Shown here piece by piece: positions 53,433-64,000 of a stretch of DNA of 64,000 nucleotides. The DNA comes from Chamaecyparis obtusa (taxonomy: Eukaryota > Streptophyta > Pinopsida > Cupressales > Cupressaceae): contig BSBK01006348.1 of NCBI GenBank assembly GCA_027943335.1, forward strand, positions 557,001 to 621,000, written 5' to 3'. The notes beneath the pieces are model-generated. The model was not told the origin of the DNA. It did no database searches and saw only the letters and a program-made list of their open reading frames with translations. The first letter of the stretch is position 1; every line of letters starts with the position of its first letter. Made by a program: the position numbers and the translations under genes.

Positions 53433-54686
53433 TCAACTCGGTGCCAAACTTTCTCCAAAGGGTCTTCCAAAAGTATCCAACAAATAACTGTCTCGGTCAG
53501 AGATAATACTCCTCGGTAATCCATGCAATCTGACAATTTCCTTAAAGAAAAGATCTGCTATATGTACTACGTCTGATGTCTTTCTACAAAGTATAAAATG
53601 TGTCATTTTAGAAAATCTATCCACAACAACAAATATAGAATCATTACCTCTTACTATCTTCAGTAAGCCAAGAACAAAATCCATACTGATGTCAATCCAA
53701 GGTTTCCCAGGAACAAAAATCGGTGTATACAATCCAGTATTATGACTTACTCTTTTTGCAACTTGACAAATTCCACAACTTTTCACAAATTTCTGAACAT
53801 CTTTATACAACTGTGGCCAAAAGTATTTCTCCTTAAAAAGATTCAATGTCTTATCAACACCAAAATGTCCAGCCAAACCACTACTATGTTTCTCCTTTAT
53901 CAAATTAGTTTGCATTGCTCCTCTCGCTATACACAACTGAATACCTTTAAACAACATACCTTCTTCAATAAAATATTCATCCCATTTAGTACTTGGTCGA
54001 TCTTGAATAGGTGCTCTGCACTTTCTCCACGGCTCAAAAAAATCAGGATCAAATTCATAAGAATCTCTCATGTCATCAAAGCCAAGAACTTCAATTTTCA
54101 TCTCGGTCATCAAAAATCTCTTACTCAATCCATCGGCAACTCGGTTAGTGACTCTACTCTTATGCTTTATCACAAATGTGTAACTATGCAAATACTCAAC
54201 CCATTTGATATGTCTCTGATTCAACTTATTCTGACTACCCAAATATTGTAAAGCCTTATGATCGGTGTACAACACAAATTCACTCGGTATTAAATAATGT
54301 CTCCATTTCTTCAGTGCTTGAAGAATAGCATAGAATTCTTGATCATACACAAAATATTTTCTTCTTGCATCATTTAACTTTTCACTAAAGAAAGCAACAG
54401 GTTTACCTTCTTGACTCAACACAGCTCCAATTGCACTACCACTTCCATCACATTCCACTTGCAATACCTTATTAAAATTAGGCAATGCCAAAACAGGCAA
54501 TTCAACAACCTTCTGCTTGAGAGTCTCAAAACTTTTCTCAGCTCCATGTGTCCACTGGAATTCCCTTTTATCTCCTTGCATAGTCTCAGTCATAGCATTA
54601 CATATTAAACTGAAATTCCTAATGAACTTTCGGTAAAAACTTGCCAAACCATGAAATGATCTTACCTCACTAGCAACAACACACAA
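53433..54686 (-). pseudogene. R10 pol: RT end, RNase H and integrase
   Basis: Blocks in order: VRSFHGLASFYRKFIRNFS (end of RT), VECDGSGSAIGAVLSQ (RNase H start), YTDHKALQYL, RVTNRVADGLSKR, integrase zinc finger H-H-C-C (HSSGLAGHFGVDK; CGICQVAKR), DISMDFVLGL with the first catalytic Asp, and [10 protein letters not shown] with the second. The reading frame is open for 417 codons but begins at the deletion junction with LTR c, and the core ends just before the filler at 53330-53368. Confidence 0.85.
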
Positions 54687-55223
54687 CAGTGAGAGAGAGA
54701 ATGCAGATACTTTAATATATTTACTTCAATTGATTCATACATGCCGGGCTATAAGGCCTTCCTGGTTCAAGCCAGATATTACAATCAAGTACAGAAGTCC
54801 TCCAACATGTGAAGATTTGCCAACAATCTCTGATTTTCTATCTTCTATCTTCTAACTCCCAAAACTGCCTACCAAACTCTAACCAAACAACTATATTTAT
54901 ACAAGAGGTTACCGAAACAAGTCGGCCTTCAGATCCACAATCAACGGAAGGAACGACCAAATCTAGGTCCACATGCTTCCCAATGATAGATACCAACATT
55001 AAATCCGCGACCCAAATTAAATGCACAAGTCGGCCTCAACAGAAATCCAAAATAAACAACTCGGTAAGCAAGGAAACCGAGCGCCAAACAAGCATCACCA
55101 AGTGCCAGGGAAATTCACCGAGCGTCAAAGAGATAACCAACCAACACCGGTAAACAAAAGAAACCAAGCAACACCGAACCAACTCGATCAAAGAAGGAAC
55201 CGAGCAAAGCAGAAAAATTTCAA
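54676..55223 (-). repeat. R10 5' LTR (LTR c), truncated at both ends
   Basis: It matches most of the R9 LTR inverted, but lacks its first ~55 bases (right side) and its last ~75 bases (left side). Confidence 0.75.
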
Positions 55224-57616
55224 GTTTCCCACTCTAGATGTCTGTTCATATTTTGTTCTCTTTCATCTTTAGTTGTTGCTCCATTGAACTCAAAGACATG
55301 TCCTTCAATTTGACCTTCGGGATTGTCATGATCTTTATGACCGGTTACCTTGATCGGTTCTGAAGATTCATCAACTTTTACATTGATGCTCTCAATTATT
55401 TTGCCTGTTCTCTTGTTCAGACACCAGTACGCTTTGCTTTTGCTAGAGTAACCAAAAAATGTTCCTTCATCGCTCTTGGGATCAAACTTCCCAGAGTACA
55501 TAGCTCTTTTGATGTAACATTTACTACCAAGGATTTTGAAGTAGCCTACACTAGGAGTATGATTGAACCATAATTCATAAAGAGTCTTACCAGTTCCCTT
55601 TTTTACTTGAACTTGGTTCAGTGTGTAGACAGCAGTGCTGATGGCTTTTCTCCAGAAGTGATGAGGAAGATCCTTCTAAATCAGTAGGGTTCTAGCACAA
55701 TCGATCAAAGTCATGTTCCTTCTTTCTACTACTCCATTTTGTTGAAAAGTCCTTGGTGCAGAAAACTGTCTATTTATTCCATGTTCCTCACAATAGTGAG
55801 TGAACTCTTGAGAGGTGTATTCACCTCCTCTGTCTGACCTCGGGCACTTCAGGCTTTTACCGGTTTCCTTTTCCACTCTAGCTTTATAGATTTTAAACAT
55901 GTGGATGGCCTCTGATTTCTCCCTAAGAAAGAGAGTCTACATCATTCTTGAGAAGTCATCTACAAAGAGCATGAAGTACCAGTTTCCATAATAGCTCTTT
56001 GTTTTCATTGGTCCACACAAATCTATGTGCACAAGATCCAGAACATTTTCAGCAAAAAAAGACTTACTGTTGAAACTTGTTCCTGTCAGTTTTCCTAGCT
56101 GACAATCTTTACAAACACCTTTGATAGGTTTTGTAATCTCTGGGAGTCCTTTAAGCGATTTCTTTTTGCTCACTTTGACAATACTGTCAAAGTTTATGTG
56201 GCAGAGTCTCTTGTGCCATAGCCAGCTATTGTCTTCTTTGGAAATAAGACAGATTCTGCTTGTTTCTTCTTTGACTGAGGCTATGAGACAAGCTCCTTCC
56301 ATTGAGTCTACGTAGAAAATATTACCTTCGCTTTGTCTACTGATTGCAACATGGGCTCTAGACTGATTCTTGGCTATACAGGAGCCTTGTCTGAATTCCA
56401 ACAGGAATCCTTTGTTATTCAGTTGTGCAGCACTCATTAAATTGCACTTGAGTCCTTCAACCCAGTACACATCTTCACAGATAGCATTGTTTCAAAGTGC
56501 AATAGAACCTTTACCTTTGATGGCACAGGGAGCATTGTTTCCAAAGGTAATTGATCCCCTATAATTGAGCTCCAAGATGATAAATTTGTTCTTATCACCA
56601 GTCATGTGGTGAGTGCAACCACTGTCAATGATCCAATCATCATGCTGATGAGATCTTGATATAAATATTATTTCACTTACCACTGGTCTCTCTTCTTTTA
56701 TTGCAACAAATGCAATTTCTGGATCCTCAATGTCTTCAACTTCATTGTCTATGACCCCTTCCTCTGCAAGATAGTATTCCTTTTCTTTGCTCTTTAACCG
56801 GTCTCTCTCATCTTTATTCTCATTATCAGGACATGTTGCTGCAATATGTCTTATCTTGTTACAAGAGAAGCATTTCAAAGGAAGTTTTCCTCTGTACTTC
56901 TCTTTTCCTCTGGGGAATCTCCTTGCAATGAGTGCTTCAAACTCATCTTGCTCCATCTCTTCTAAGAGAAGATTCTCAACACAATTACCAATCTTACCGG
57001 TAGAGCAGTTACCAGTTTCTCTTCCCTTTTTGGTGGAAGAGATGTTGACAGAAGACTTGAAAGCTACTTCCTGAATGGGTAAGCTATTATCGAAATTACT
57101 CAATTCAAATGCAGTCAACTTACCGATTAGGGAGTCTAGGGTGACTTGATCTTTGGTGATAGATCTGAGTTCTTGAATGGCAGAGATCTTGATGGCATAC
57201 TGAGGTCTGAGCGTTCACAGTATTTTTCTCACCAGCTCATCACTAAGCTTTCCTCCGGCGCTTTTGATAGAGTTGATCACTTCCTTGATCCGGTTGCTGT
57301 ATGTTTCAATGTCTTCTCCCTCATTCATCCTCATGTCATCCTACTTTCCTTTGAGGCTTTCAACTTTGGCTCTTTGAATGTTTGGGTCCCCTCCATATAC
57401 CATTTGTAGCTTGGCCCACATCTTGGGAGCAGAATCTAGATGTTCAATCTCAGTAGAGACATGATCAAGTAGTGTGCTAGCTATCATATCCATAGCAGCC
57501 GTGTGTTCAATTTTGATCTTCAATTCATCAGGTGTCAAAGTGTCAGCGGGTTCACTGTAATCAGTCGTAACATGGGTCCAGTATTGATCTCCGGTGGTCT
57601 TCATGTACAGCTTCAT
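55220..57616 (-). pseudogene. R8 gag-protease-integrase polyprotein
   Basis: Four open stretches (57616-57341, 57118-56492, 56470-55937, 55900-55676, continuing 55501-55220) lie in one frame, separated by single stops. Domains: copia gag (DQYWTHV, PKMWAKLQMVYGG); zinc knuckle CFSCNKIRHIAATC (about 56872-56831; the usual Gly before His is Arg); protease WIIDSGCTHHMTG (D-S-G at ~56626-56618); GAG-pre-integrase/zinc-binding WLWHKRLCHINF...CKDCQLGK; integrase core VHIDLCGPM, SDRGGEYTS; and the FFGYSSKSKAY post-integrase motif. RT is missing because the sequence is replaced by R10 at 55223. Confidence 0.85.
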
Positions 57617-57718
57617 TCTGCTGCACCATAAAGTAAAGTTTTCAAAACTTTGGTCCTTCCTTTCTCATCATCTTGACTTTTTCTTTATGCAGTTAAGCAA
57701 TAAAGAAAGTAAACTTGG

Positions 57719-57731
57719 CTTTGATACCAAT
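57719..57731 (-). other. R8 primer-binding site
   Basis: ATTGGTATCAAAG on the minus strand adjoins the LTR; a tRNA-Met-type site with one change. Confidence 0.75.
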
Positions 57732-59180
57732 TGATAGTCCCAACCAGTGCTGAGAGGGGAGGGGTGAATCAACACCTCTAAAACTCTTCTTTTCAAATCT
57801 AGTGAAGTATACTTGTAACTGTAAGTGAAAACAGATTTAAGCATATAATAATAGCAAGCAAACAATCACAAGTGACACCAGATTTATCACGTGGAAACCC
57901 AGTTAGGGTGAAAATTACGGTGTGAGGGGACCTCACAAATTCTGTACTATTTTGGAGTACGCCTTGTTAGGAGCCTTCTCGGTTAAAGAATGAAAATGCA
58001 TTGTTAGATGCGACCTGGTTAAGGAATTTATTACAATAAGGCCGGTTAGTGCCTGCAGATCAGAGGACTTAGAACACCTTGAAAGATGTCACCCGAATAA
58101 GGGATTTGATACAAGGGATTTGTAAGAGTCCACCCAAATACTGGGATTTAACTATTGTAATTGATAGAGAACAATAGAAAGATTGACCTTTCACAAATGG
58201 CTTTTCATAGCCTGATAAGATCTCTGTTTGTGCTCAATTGAGAAGCATCACCGGTTGCTGCAAGTGTGTTCTCCTCTACTGTTTGTGCTTCTCTGCACAC
58301 TCTTCTTTCTTTCTTCTTACTTCTTTTCACCCTAGCTTCTTCAGCATATAAGTTCACTCTTTTACTTGGCAGAATGAAGGCAACTAAAATTCTCAACAGG
58401 CAAAAGAATATATAGAGTTCTTGCCCTAACTTTATCTCTCATGCATGACCTAATCTTCAGATCCCTTACGGATACATCACTCAATGGAGTATCAGTTCAC
58501 CGAGGAAACATCCGATGCATGCCCTTGCTTTATCAGCTTTATAAACAAATCAATAGATGCATGCCAAGCATCTTTCCTTTACAAGAGATAATGCTTTGTT
58601 TTAATGCCACAGATTCTGGCTTTAAAACCTCCAGACGCGCCATGAACCGATCACCAGTTTACTCAAAGTCCTCCGTATTTAGTGCGGAAAATCCCGGTCA
58701 AAGAGTTGGTTGAAACAGATAGTTGACTATGACTTCCTCGGTTTATATCGGAATCATTTGCTAGATCGGTTGAGATCCTTATGTTGTGAACAGGCAAGAG
58801 CTTATGACCTGTTACTGTCCCTTCCTTAGCTTACCGGTCGAACATTCCTCGGTTGTGTTGTTAACACCAATTTGCTTTTGCTTTTTCTATGCTTGTCTAC
58901 ACCAGTTGTATCCTAGTCCTCGATCAATGGTTGAATCTTGCTTTCCTTGACTGTATACATCAACTGGTTGTTGATGCTTTGTGTAGTGACCGGTTGCATT
59001 TGTTTACAGTCATGTCTTTCTTGTATGTTGGTACCATTTGCCAAACTAGCCACTTTGCATACAGATCTCTTTGGATCTTTAGACTTTAGAGAGATAACAA
59101 ATCTCTAGCCTCTTTTGCCAATCAATGACAATACTTGTACTAGTAGAAGGCTTACCGGTTACCATTTCTTAATGCCAACA
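57732..59180 (-). repeat. R8 5' LTR
   Basis: 1449 bp; starts TGTTGGCATTAAG at 59180 and ends GGGACTATCA at 57732. A TATA candidate is near 58396-58412 (minus strand). Confidence 0.85.
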
Positions 59181-59185
59181 AAAAA

Positions 59186-60545
59186 TTGTGTATTTGGGAC
59201 ATTATTAGTGCTAAAAGTGTACAAGTTCATCAATAAAAAATATAAGCAATTTTAGAATGGCCACCACTACGGAACCTTACGGAGTTGAGAGGATTTCTCG
59301 GATTGTGCAGCTATTATAGGAGGTTTAGCAGAGGTTTCTCACGGCTTGGGGCTCCATTGATAGATATTACCAAAACGGGGCCTTTCAAATGGACATCAGA
59401 GGCACAATAGGTATTTGATAATTTAAAATAAGGTATGATCCCTTGTGTTGTGCTTGCACTTCCAGATTTCGGCCAGCCATTTATTTTGTAATGTGATGCA
59501 TCAGGTGATGGAATAGGTGCAATACTAATGTAGAACATGCACCCCATTGTGTCCAAGAGTAGGAAACTCAAGGATAATGAGAGATTGTATAGATTTATGA
59601 TAAGGAAATACTTGCAATCATGCACACCCTTGCTGAATTCAAGTAGTATTTAGTTAGGGGAAAGTTCGTAGTTCGAACTGATCACAAGAGTTTGAGGTAT
59701 TTCCTTGAGCAGAAGGAATTGAATGATCGTCAACAAAAATGGATCAGCAAGATCAAAGCATATGATTTCGATATTGAATATGTTAAAGGTAAAAAGAATG
59801 TAGTCGTGGATGCATTATCTAGAAGACCAGCAGTAAATTCATTATCAATGGTAACAGCTGATTGGAAATAGCTTTAACTAGTTGAATACTATGGACACAT
59901 ACAAGATGACAGGTATAAAGTGGTGGATGACATTATTTACTATAAAGACAAAATTTACTTAGTGCCAGGTTCTAAGCTTAAGGAGAAAACTTTGACATCA
60001 ATCCATGACATTCCCTTGGCCGAGCACCCAGGGTACTTTAAAACTTGTCATCAGGTCAAGGAAAGATTTATTTGGAAGCGCCTGAAGGACTATGTTCTAT
60101 TTTTTGTTAAGGAATGCACTACTTGTCAACAATATAAGTCGAAACACACTTTACCAATGGGACTGTTGCAGCCATTTCCTATCCCTAAACAAAAATGGTA
60201 AAGTATTTTGATGGATTTCATCACTAGCTTGCCTAAAACTCAAGGTAAGATTGTATTTTTGTTGTGGTTGATAGATTAACAAAATTTGCACACTTTTATG
60301 CTATCACTGCAAAATATAAAGCATCGCAGAGTGTAGAATTATTTTTCAGAGAGGTGTTTCATCTTCATGGACTACCAAAGAATATAATCAGCAACAGAGA
60401 CAACAGGTTTCTCAATGTTTTTGGTAACAATTATTCAGGTTGGCATGGACAATATTAAATCCTAGCACCAATTACTATCCTCAGACAGATGATCAATATA
60501 AAGAACCTAAGTAGTTCTTTAATGCAATTCAAACCCTCTGGAGTA
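59186..60545 (+). pseudogene. R7 RT end, RNase H and integrase
   Basis: KIVYLGH at the R8 junction, then [37 protein letters not shown] (RNase H), RTDHKSLRYFLEQKELNDRQ, YVKGKKNVVVDALSRR, and integrase (HDIPLAEHPGYFKTCHQVKE with CTTCQQYKSKH; ILMDFITSLPKTQGK; LHGLPKNIISNRD). Stops occur at several places (about 59407, 59530 and 60198), and the second catalytic region reads SNRD instead of SDRD. Homology fades after PQTDDQY near 60500. Confidence 0.8.
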
Positions 60546-60725
60546 AATTTTGGAAATTTCTTGTCTGTTGGTTTTTGTTTAAATATTGAATTTTATATTC
60601 AATTCATGTAGAATAACGTATAGCAACATAGAGAATATTGAATTTCAAGAAATTGGCAAATTGTTTATCTACCATAAATGAATTCGAGTACACAACAATT
60701 TAAACTACTAGAGCACCTTAATTAA
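60546..60725. other. Spacer between R7 and R5, no feature seen
   Basis: AT-rich; no repeat or coding motif recognised. Confidence 0.4.
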
Positions 60726-62008
60726 TGTACGGTTGCCTGAAGGAATTCGTAGCCAAGTGTGAATTGGCGCCAGCACACACACAATCGGTTTTCCTCTGCT
60801 AATGACAAGCCCCAACCAATCCAACGTAAGACACCGAATCTGATCGCTGAAACAATTAACACCGAACCCTCAGTGCATTTCCAGCTGCCATCAACACATA
60901 CATACAACTCTGAATTCCGTATGGAGCTTGCAGAATTCCATACGGCTGCCAATAAATAAAACGTGGCCCCTGTATCATTACGCTGCCTTCCTTACACTAA
61001 ATCGCAGCTTAAACAAAACAACACTGCCCCTACATTTCAACCACAAGTCTCCCTTCAATCAAATTCGATAACCATTGGAGATAATCCAGCCTCTAGGAAG
61101 AAATCGATAGATGTATAATTCGAAATTCAGAATGTATTAATTTCCAGCTTTGAAGGATTTGCTCAAATCTTCTCACTCTTGATTTACCTCAGCATCAAGA
61201 TCATTATCCAGAGATCCAGTAAGAATTTTCAGAATTCAGAAGCAAAATTCATCATCAATCAGTGATGATTCAAATTGCAGAAAGAGGAATCCGTCCTCAT
61301 AAAAACCCTAGCCATTTCTCACAGCCAAGAAGCTTCATAAATTTATCAAATCAACAATGAATGATTTTCCTTTCACAAAGCATTGCTTTTATAATTCAGA
61401 AGTGTCTTCTCTCACACACTTTTCACTTAAAACACTTTTTATACTTAGGCACATATTGAATAATATAATTTATTAATTCATTTGGCTCCAAAAACAACTT
61501 TTTCACCAATATCATGAAAATATGACACGCTAGATCCCAGTTTATTGTGCCCAAGATTTAAGACTTTTCATCCTAGTTCCAAGGAGCTATAACACTAAGG
61601 TATCCAGCATATAATACCAACAAAAATGGCAACCTTAGCAAATTTAATTAAATAATAATAATAAACCACCCGTCTTGCAAAAACAACTAAAGAAGCCTCT
61701 GAATTGAAATCTATCTGCACAGGATTGATCCAGATGATGAAAGATGATGAATGAACTTGACGGGGTGACTTACTAAAAATAGACGCTCTCTCCAAGATTC
61801 TTGGAGGCCAAACCGGAAGCCAAAAATGAAAACCAAGAGCATCATTCAACTCCTCTAACTCATCTGAGCTCATTGGAACTATCCATTGACTTGCTATAAA
61901 TAGTAAGTTCACACCAATGACCCTCTAAACACCTCACCAGACCACAAGGAGTACAATAATGACCTGGCACCATCAGATCAATGCCTTGCAAAAAATGGGG
62001 ACATTACA
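60726..62008 (-). repeat. R5 3' LTR
   Basis: The right edge is clear. The left edge at TGTACGGTTGCC (60726) is inferred from the TG terminus only, as no duplication can be checked in the window. It contains CCATACGG-type motifs near 60915-60950. Confidence 0.65.
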
Positions 62009-62040
62009 GTCTTCCCTCCCCAAGATTGCTTGTCCCCAAG
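62009..62040 (-). other. R5 polypurine tract and conserved upstream block
   Basis: The minus strand reads TTGGGGACAAGCAATC, then TTGGGGAGGGAAGAC, up to the LTR. Confidence 0.75.
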
Positions 62041-62323
62041 GAATCATTGGAACAAGAAACATCACAATCCACCTGGATCCTACAGAAAAAAAGCATACCG
62101 TGCCACTGACATCAACTGTAGGCTCCTATAACATCACCCAAAATACAAATCGGATAACTCTGTAAAGAGACCCAAAACAACCACTCACCCAAACTCCTGT
62201 ATTGAATCTGTCTGTACTCGAATCCCGAAAGAAGTGAACTTCAGGATCATCAAAAACCAAGATGTATGGGAGACTCAAATCCCATACACACTGAACTCCC
62301 CCTGTGCTCCCAACTGACCTGTA

Positions 62324-64000
62324 CTAAGTGTGTAGACCATTTGCACAACAATGATGAATACCCCTAAACAAAGTTGTACCAGGACCCGAATATCCACACA
62401 CTGCATAATCTCTGCAATCACCATAACTCTGCAAGTCACCTGCTACTGACTTGCAGCCAAAACTCCCATCAACTACTGATGGCAAGAACCCATCCCATAA
62501 TGGATAATAAGGACTACGAGCCAAACTACCCTTGCGAGAGATGAAATCTTCTACCTGTGGGTCAAAAAATAAATGAACATGCCCCACCGTATACAGCGGT
62601 CGAAAACCCCAATCTCTGTCAATAGCTCATCATTACCAAACTGGGGGTCATGAGATGGCTCCAATCTCTGACTCCGCATAACTATAGGCTGGGTAGGCCC
62701 TTGAGCAACTCTCTCAACAAACCCAACCTCAAAATCCTTGTGGGGAAGCATTGTACATAGAGTCTCCACAATCTTCCCTACCAACCTCCAAATAGCACAA
62801 GAGCCTTGGATGAGAGTACCCTCAGACACTCTATAAGAATCCTGTCACACATCTGCACTCTCAAGTAAATACTCCATAAATGACTCGGTGCAGTAGAAAT
62901 TATACATGGAAGCGTCAACTTGCTCACCCACAATCCACAGCTGATCCCTCTGAAAATGTGGCACAGCCAACTGTCCCATGCTATCAGCTATGTGAGATGA
63001 TGAAATAGATTCACTCCCAACTAAGGGAAGCAAATCAACTTGAGAGCTTGACTCCACTGGTACTCCTACCTCATATGTACCAAATGCTCCCATATCCTGA
63101 ACATGTGTGTCTACCTCAACATCATGTTCCTCATCACCAACCATAAAAGAAAACTCACCACCAACCACCTCAATGTGTAATCGAATTGGGTCTGGGGCTG
63201 GTGTGGATTGTAATTGCTCCAACTCCACGGTAACCTCCTCTAACTGGATCTGTGACTCTTGAAGAGCCTGCTGAGTGTCCTCTAAAACCTTAGTAGTCAC
63301 TGTGAGCTCCTAGGTAAGCTCACTCACCTCCTCCTCTCTGTCCATCAATGCCTCATAAGTTGTACTCCCCCACTCCACTAGGTGATCTCGGTTGGCTACC
63401 ATCTGTAACTAGTTCTGTCTCAAAATCTTGACAGTCTCACACAAAGAATGAATCTCTATCAATGAAAGGTAACCACCGTTGGGCTCATCTGTCATAGGAA
63501 CACCCCAACCATAAACAACCAACAACTGACGAGCAGCATCAAAATGCTTGAGAGTAGAAGTAATATCTCTCTCATCAACTCGCAACTGGCTAGTCACATG
63601 ATGACACTGCACAACAGGCCTCCTACGAACAACCTCAAACGCACTATCTACACTATGAGAGGAAGCTGTATCCAACAAACTCCCCTCAAGATCACCCTCT
63701 CTCTGTGTACTTACATCTGAATACACATCTACAAACTGAGTACATGCATTGGACAAATCCTCCCCTAAATTCGGTGAAGCTGCTACTGAATCTAACTCAT
63801 CACAATCTCTAGCTCCCTCGTCCTCTGCAACTATCTGACAGTCCAGATCCTGGGATACACCCACAAGAGTCACTGACGAAATAAACCCCTCTCTAGAAGT
63901 GGAAGCCCTGGCTATAACAAACTCCTGCCACTCATAAGCTTCCCTGACCTCATCTGTGAGTCCCTGTAACACAAAATCCTGGAACTCACCATCACCATAT
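62324..64000 (-). pseudogene. R5 copy of the conserved unknown protein
   Basis: One frame from 63972 to 62551 with few stops: YEWQEFVIARASTS, LLDTASSHSVDSA, HHVTSQLRVDERDI, FDAARQLLVVYGWG, LSLIEIHSL...ILRQN, then TAG, ANRDHLVEW, SELT then TAG, ALQESQIQLEEVTVELEQLQS (coiled coil), HFQRDQLWIVGEQVD, YNFYCTESFMEYLLE, EGTLIQGSCAIWRLVGKIVET. After a shift near 62575: FDPQVEDFISRKGS. These match R3 37560-38760 in order. Function unknown; no gag or pol motifs. Confidence 0.65.

Larger units (their letters stand above)
51946..55223 (-). mobile_element. R10: chromovirus copy in minus orientation, internally deleted
   Basis: Order on the minus strand: LTR c (55223-54676, both ends truncated), RT end/RNase H/integrase, chromodomain, LTR b (52590-51946, its 3' end trimmed by ~17 bp). 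gag, protease and most of RT are deleted between LTR c and 54672. The LTRs are the same family as the R9 LTR but inverted. Confidence 0.75.
49156..59180 (-). mobile_element. R8: Ty1/copia retrotransposon, minus strand, holding R9 and R10
   Basis: The 5' LTR is 57732-59180; part of the 3' LTR is 49156-50291. The flanks are ataaa (49151-49155) and aaaaa (59181-59185); the reading frame of R7 shows that aaaaa is original and the left copy mutated. The primer site reads TTGGTATCAAAG. The gag-protease-integrase order identifies Ty1/copia. Integrase breaks off at 55223, where R10 begins; RT, RNase H and the start of the 3' LTR are missing. Confidence 0.85.
48505..60545 (+). mobile_element. R7: truncated Ty3/gypsy pol, split by R8
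   Basis: RT is on the left (48512-49150); the end of RT, RNase H and integrase are on the right (59186-60520). Removing R8 and one copy of its duplication brings the RT frame together (FGMT before, KIVYLGH after). No LTRs, gag or protease are seen, so both ends are truncated. Confidence 0.8.
60726..64000 (-). mobile_element. R5: 3' half of an R3-family non-autonomous element, minus strand
   Basis: The LTR is 60726-62008, a polypurine tract lies beside it, and internal coding sequence runs to the window edge at 64000; the 5' LTR lies beyond. The LTR starts TGTAATGTCCCC at 62008. It is homologous to R3 and R11 in the protein and to R11 in the first part of the LTR. Confidence 0.8.

Overview
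This is plant nuclear DNA made almost entirely of nested, decayed transposable elements. The elements have tRNA-Met-type primer sites, tracts of plant Ty1/copia and Ty3/gypsy polyprotein, an intron-bearing hAT relic and a LINE relic. The old, deeply nested insertions and the near absence of host exons suggest a large-genome seed plant, most likely a gymnosperm (inference; no species marker is visible). I see no rRNA, tRNA, CRISPR array or bacterial gene.

Layout. 1-13527: R1, a minus-strand Ty3/gypsy-like element (LTR at 13218-13527, gag, two zinc knuckles, protease). It is interrupted by A (2641-6902), a 4.26-kb solo LTR with a 5-bp duplication agatg, and by R4 (8161-12895, duplication ttctt), a non-autonomous LTR element carrying a fragment of the cohesin-regulator gene PDS5. 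13565-17937: a dead LINE split by S1 (14755-16966), a solo LTR with duplication tccta. 19760-21569: a degenerate hAT (DUF659-type) transposase. 21570-26591: quiet AT-rich DNA holding one 72-nt exon of a leucine-rich-repeat receptor kinase.

26597-42215: R2, a complete minus-strand LTR element (duplication aagaa, tRNA-Met primer site, polypurine tract). Its gag has a coiled coil and a zinc-knuckle array, and a second long reading frame follows, but no reverse transcriptase is present. B (about 29990-33115), a 5'-truncated relative of A, and R3 (34998-40925), a plus-strand non-autonomous element, lie inside it. 42370-43788: R11, a decayed relative of R3. 44293-47543: R6 (duplication tgcat), a second PDS5-carrying element on the minus strand.

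48505-60545: R7, a plus-strand Ty3/gypsy pol, split inside reverse transcriptase by R8 (49156-59180, minus-strand Ty1/copia). R8 in turn holds two oppositely oriented chromovirus copies, R9 (LTR and gag, plus) and R10 (pol with chromodomain, minus), fused by deletions. 60726-64000: R5, minus strand, the 3' half of another R3-type element.

The most interesting thread is R3, R4, R5, R6 and R11. They appear to form one superfamily of non-autonomous retrotransposons. Where the ends survive, the LTRs start at or near TGTAATGTCCCC, the primer site matches tRNA-Met, and a TTGAGG(A/G)CAAGCAA block precedes the polypurine tract; R5 differs slightly in that block and R11 has lost it. None encodes a recognisable gag or pol. 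Instead they carry either a long conserved unknown protein (R3, R5, R11) or a PDS5 fragment (R4, R6). R3 and R4 also share a small WDP / RVEQRK module near the 3' LTR. In R3 nearly all in-frame stops are TAG, and where R5 can be aligned several of them replace CAG, as expected for deamination of CHG-methylated cytosine.
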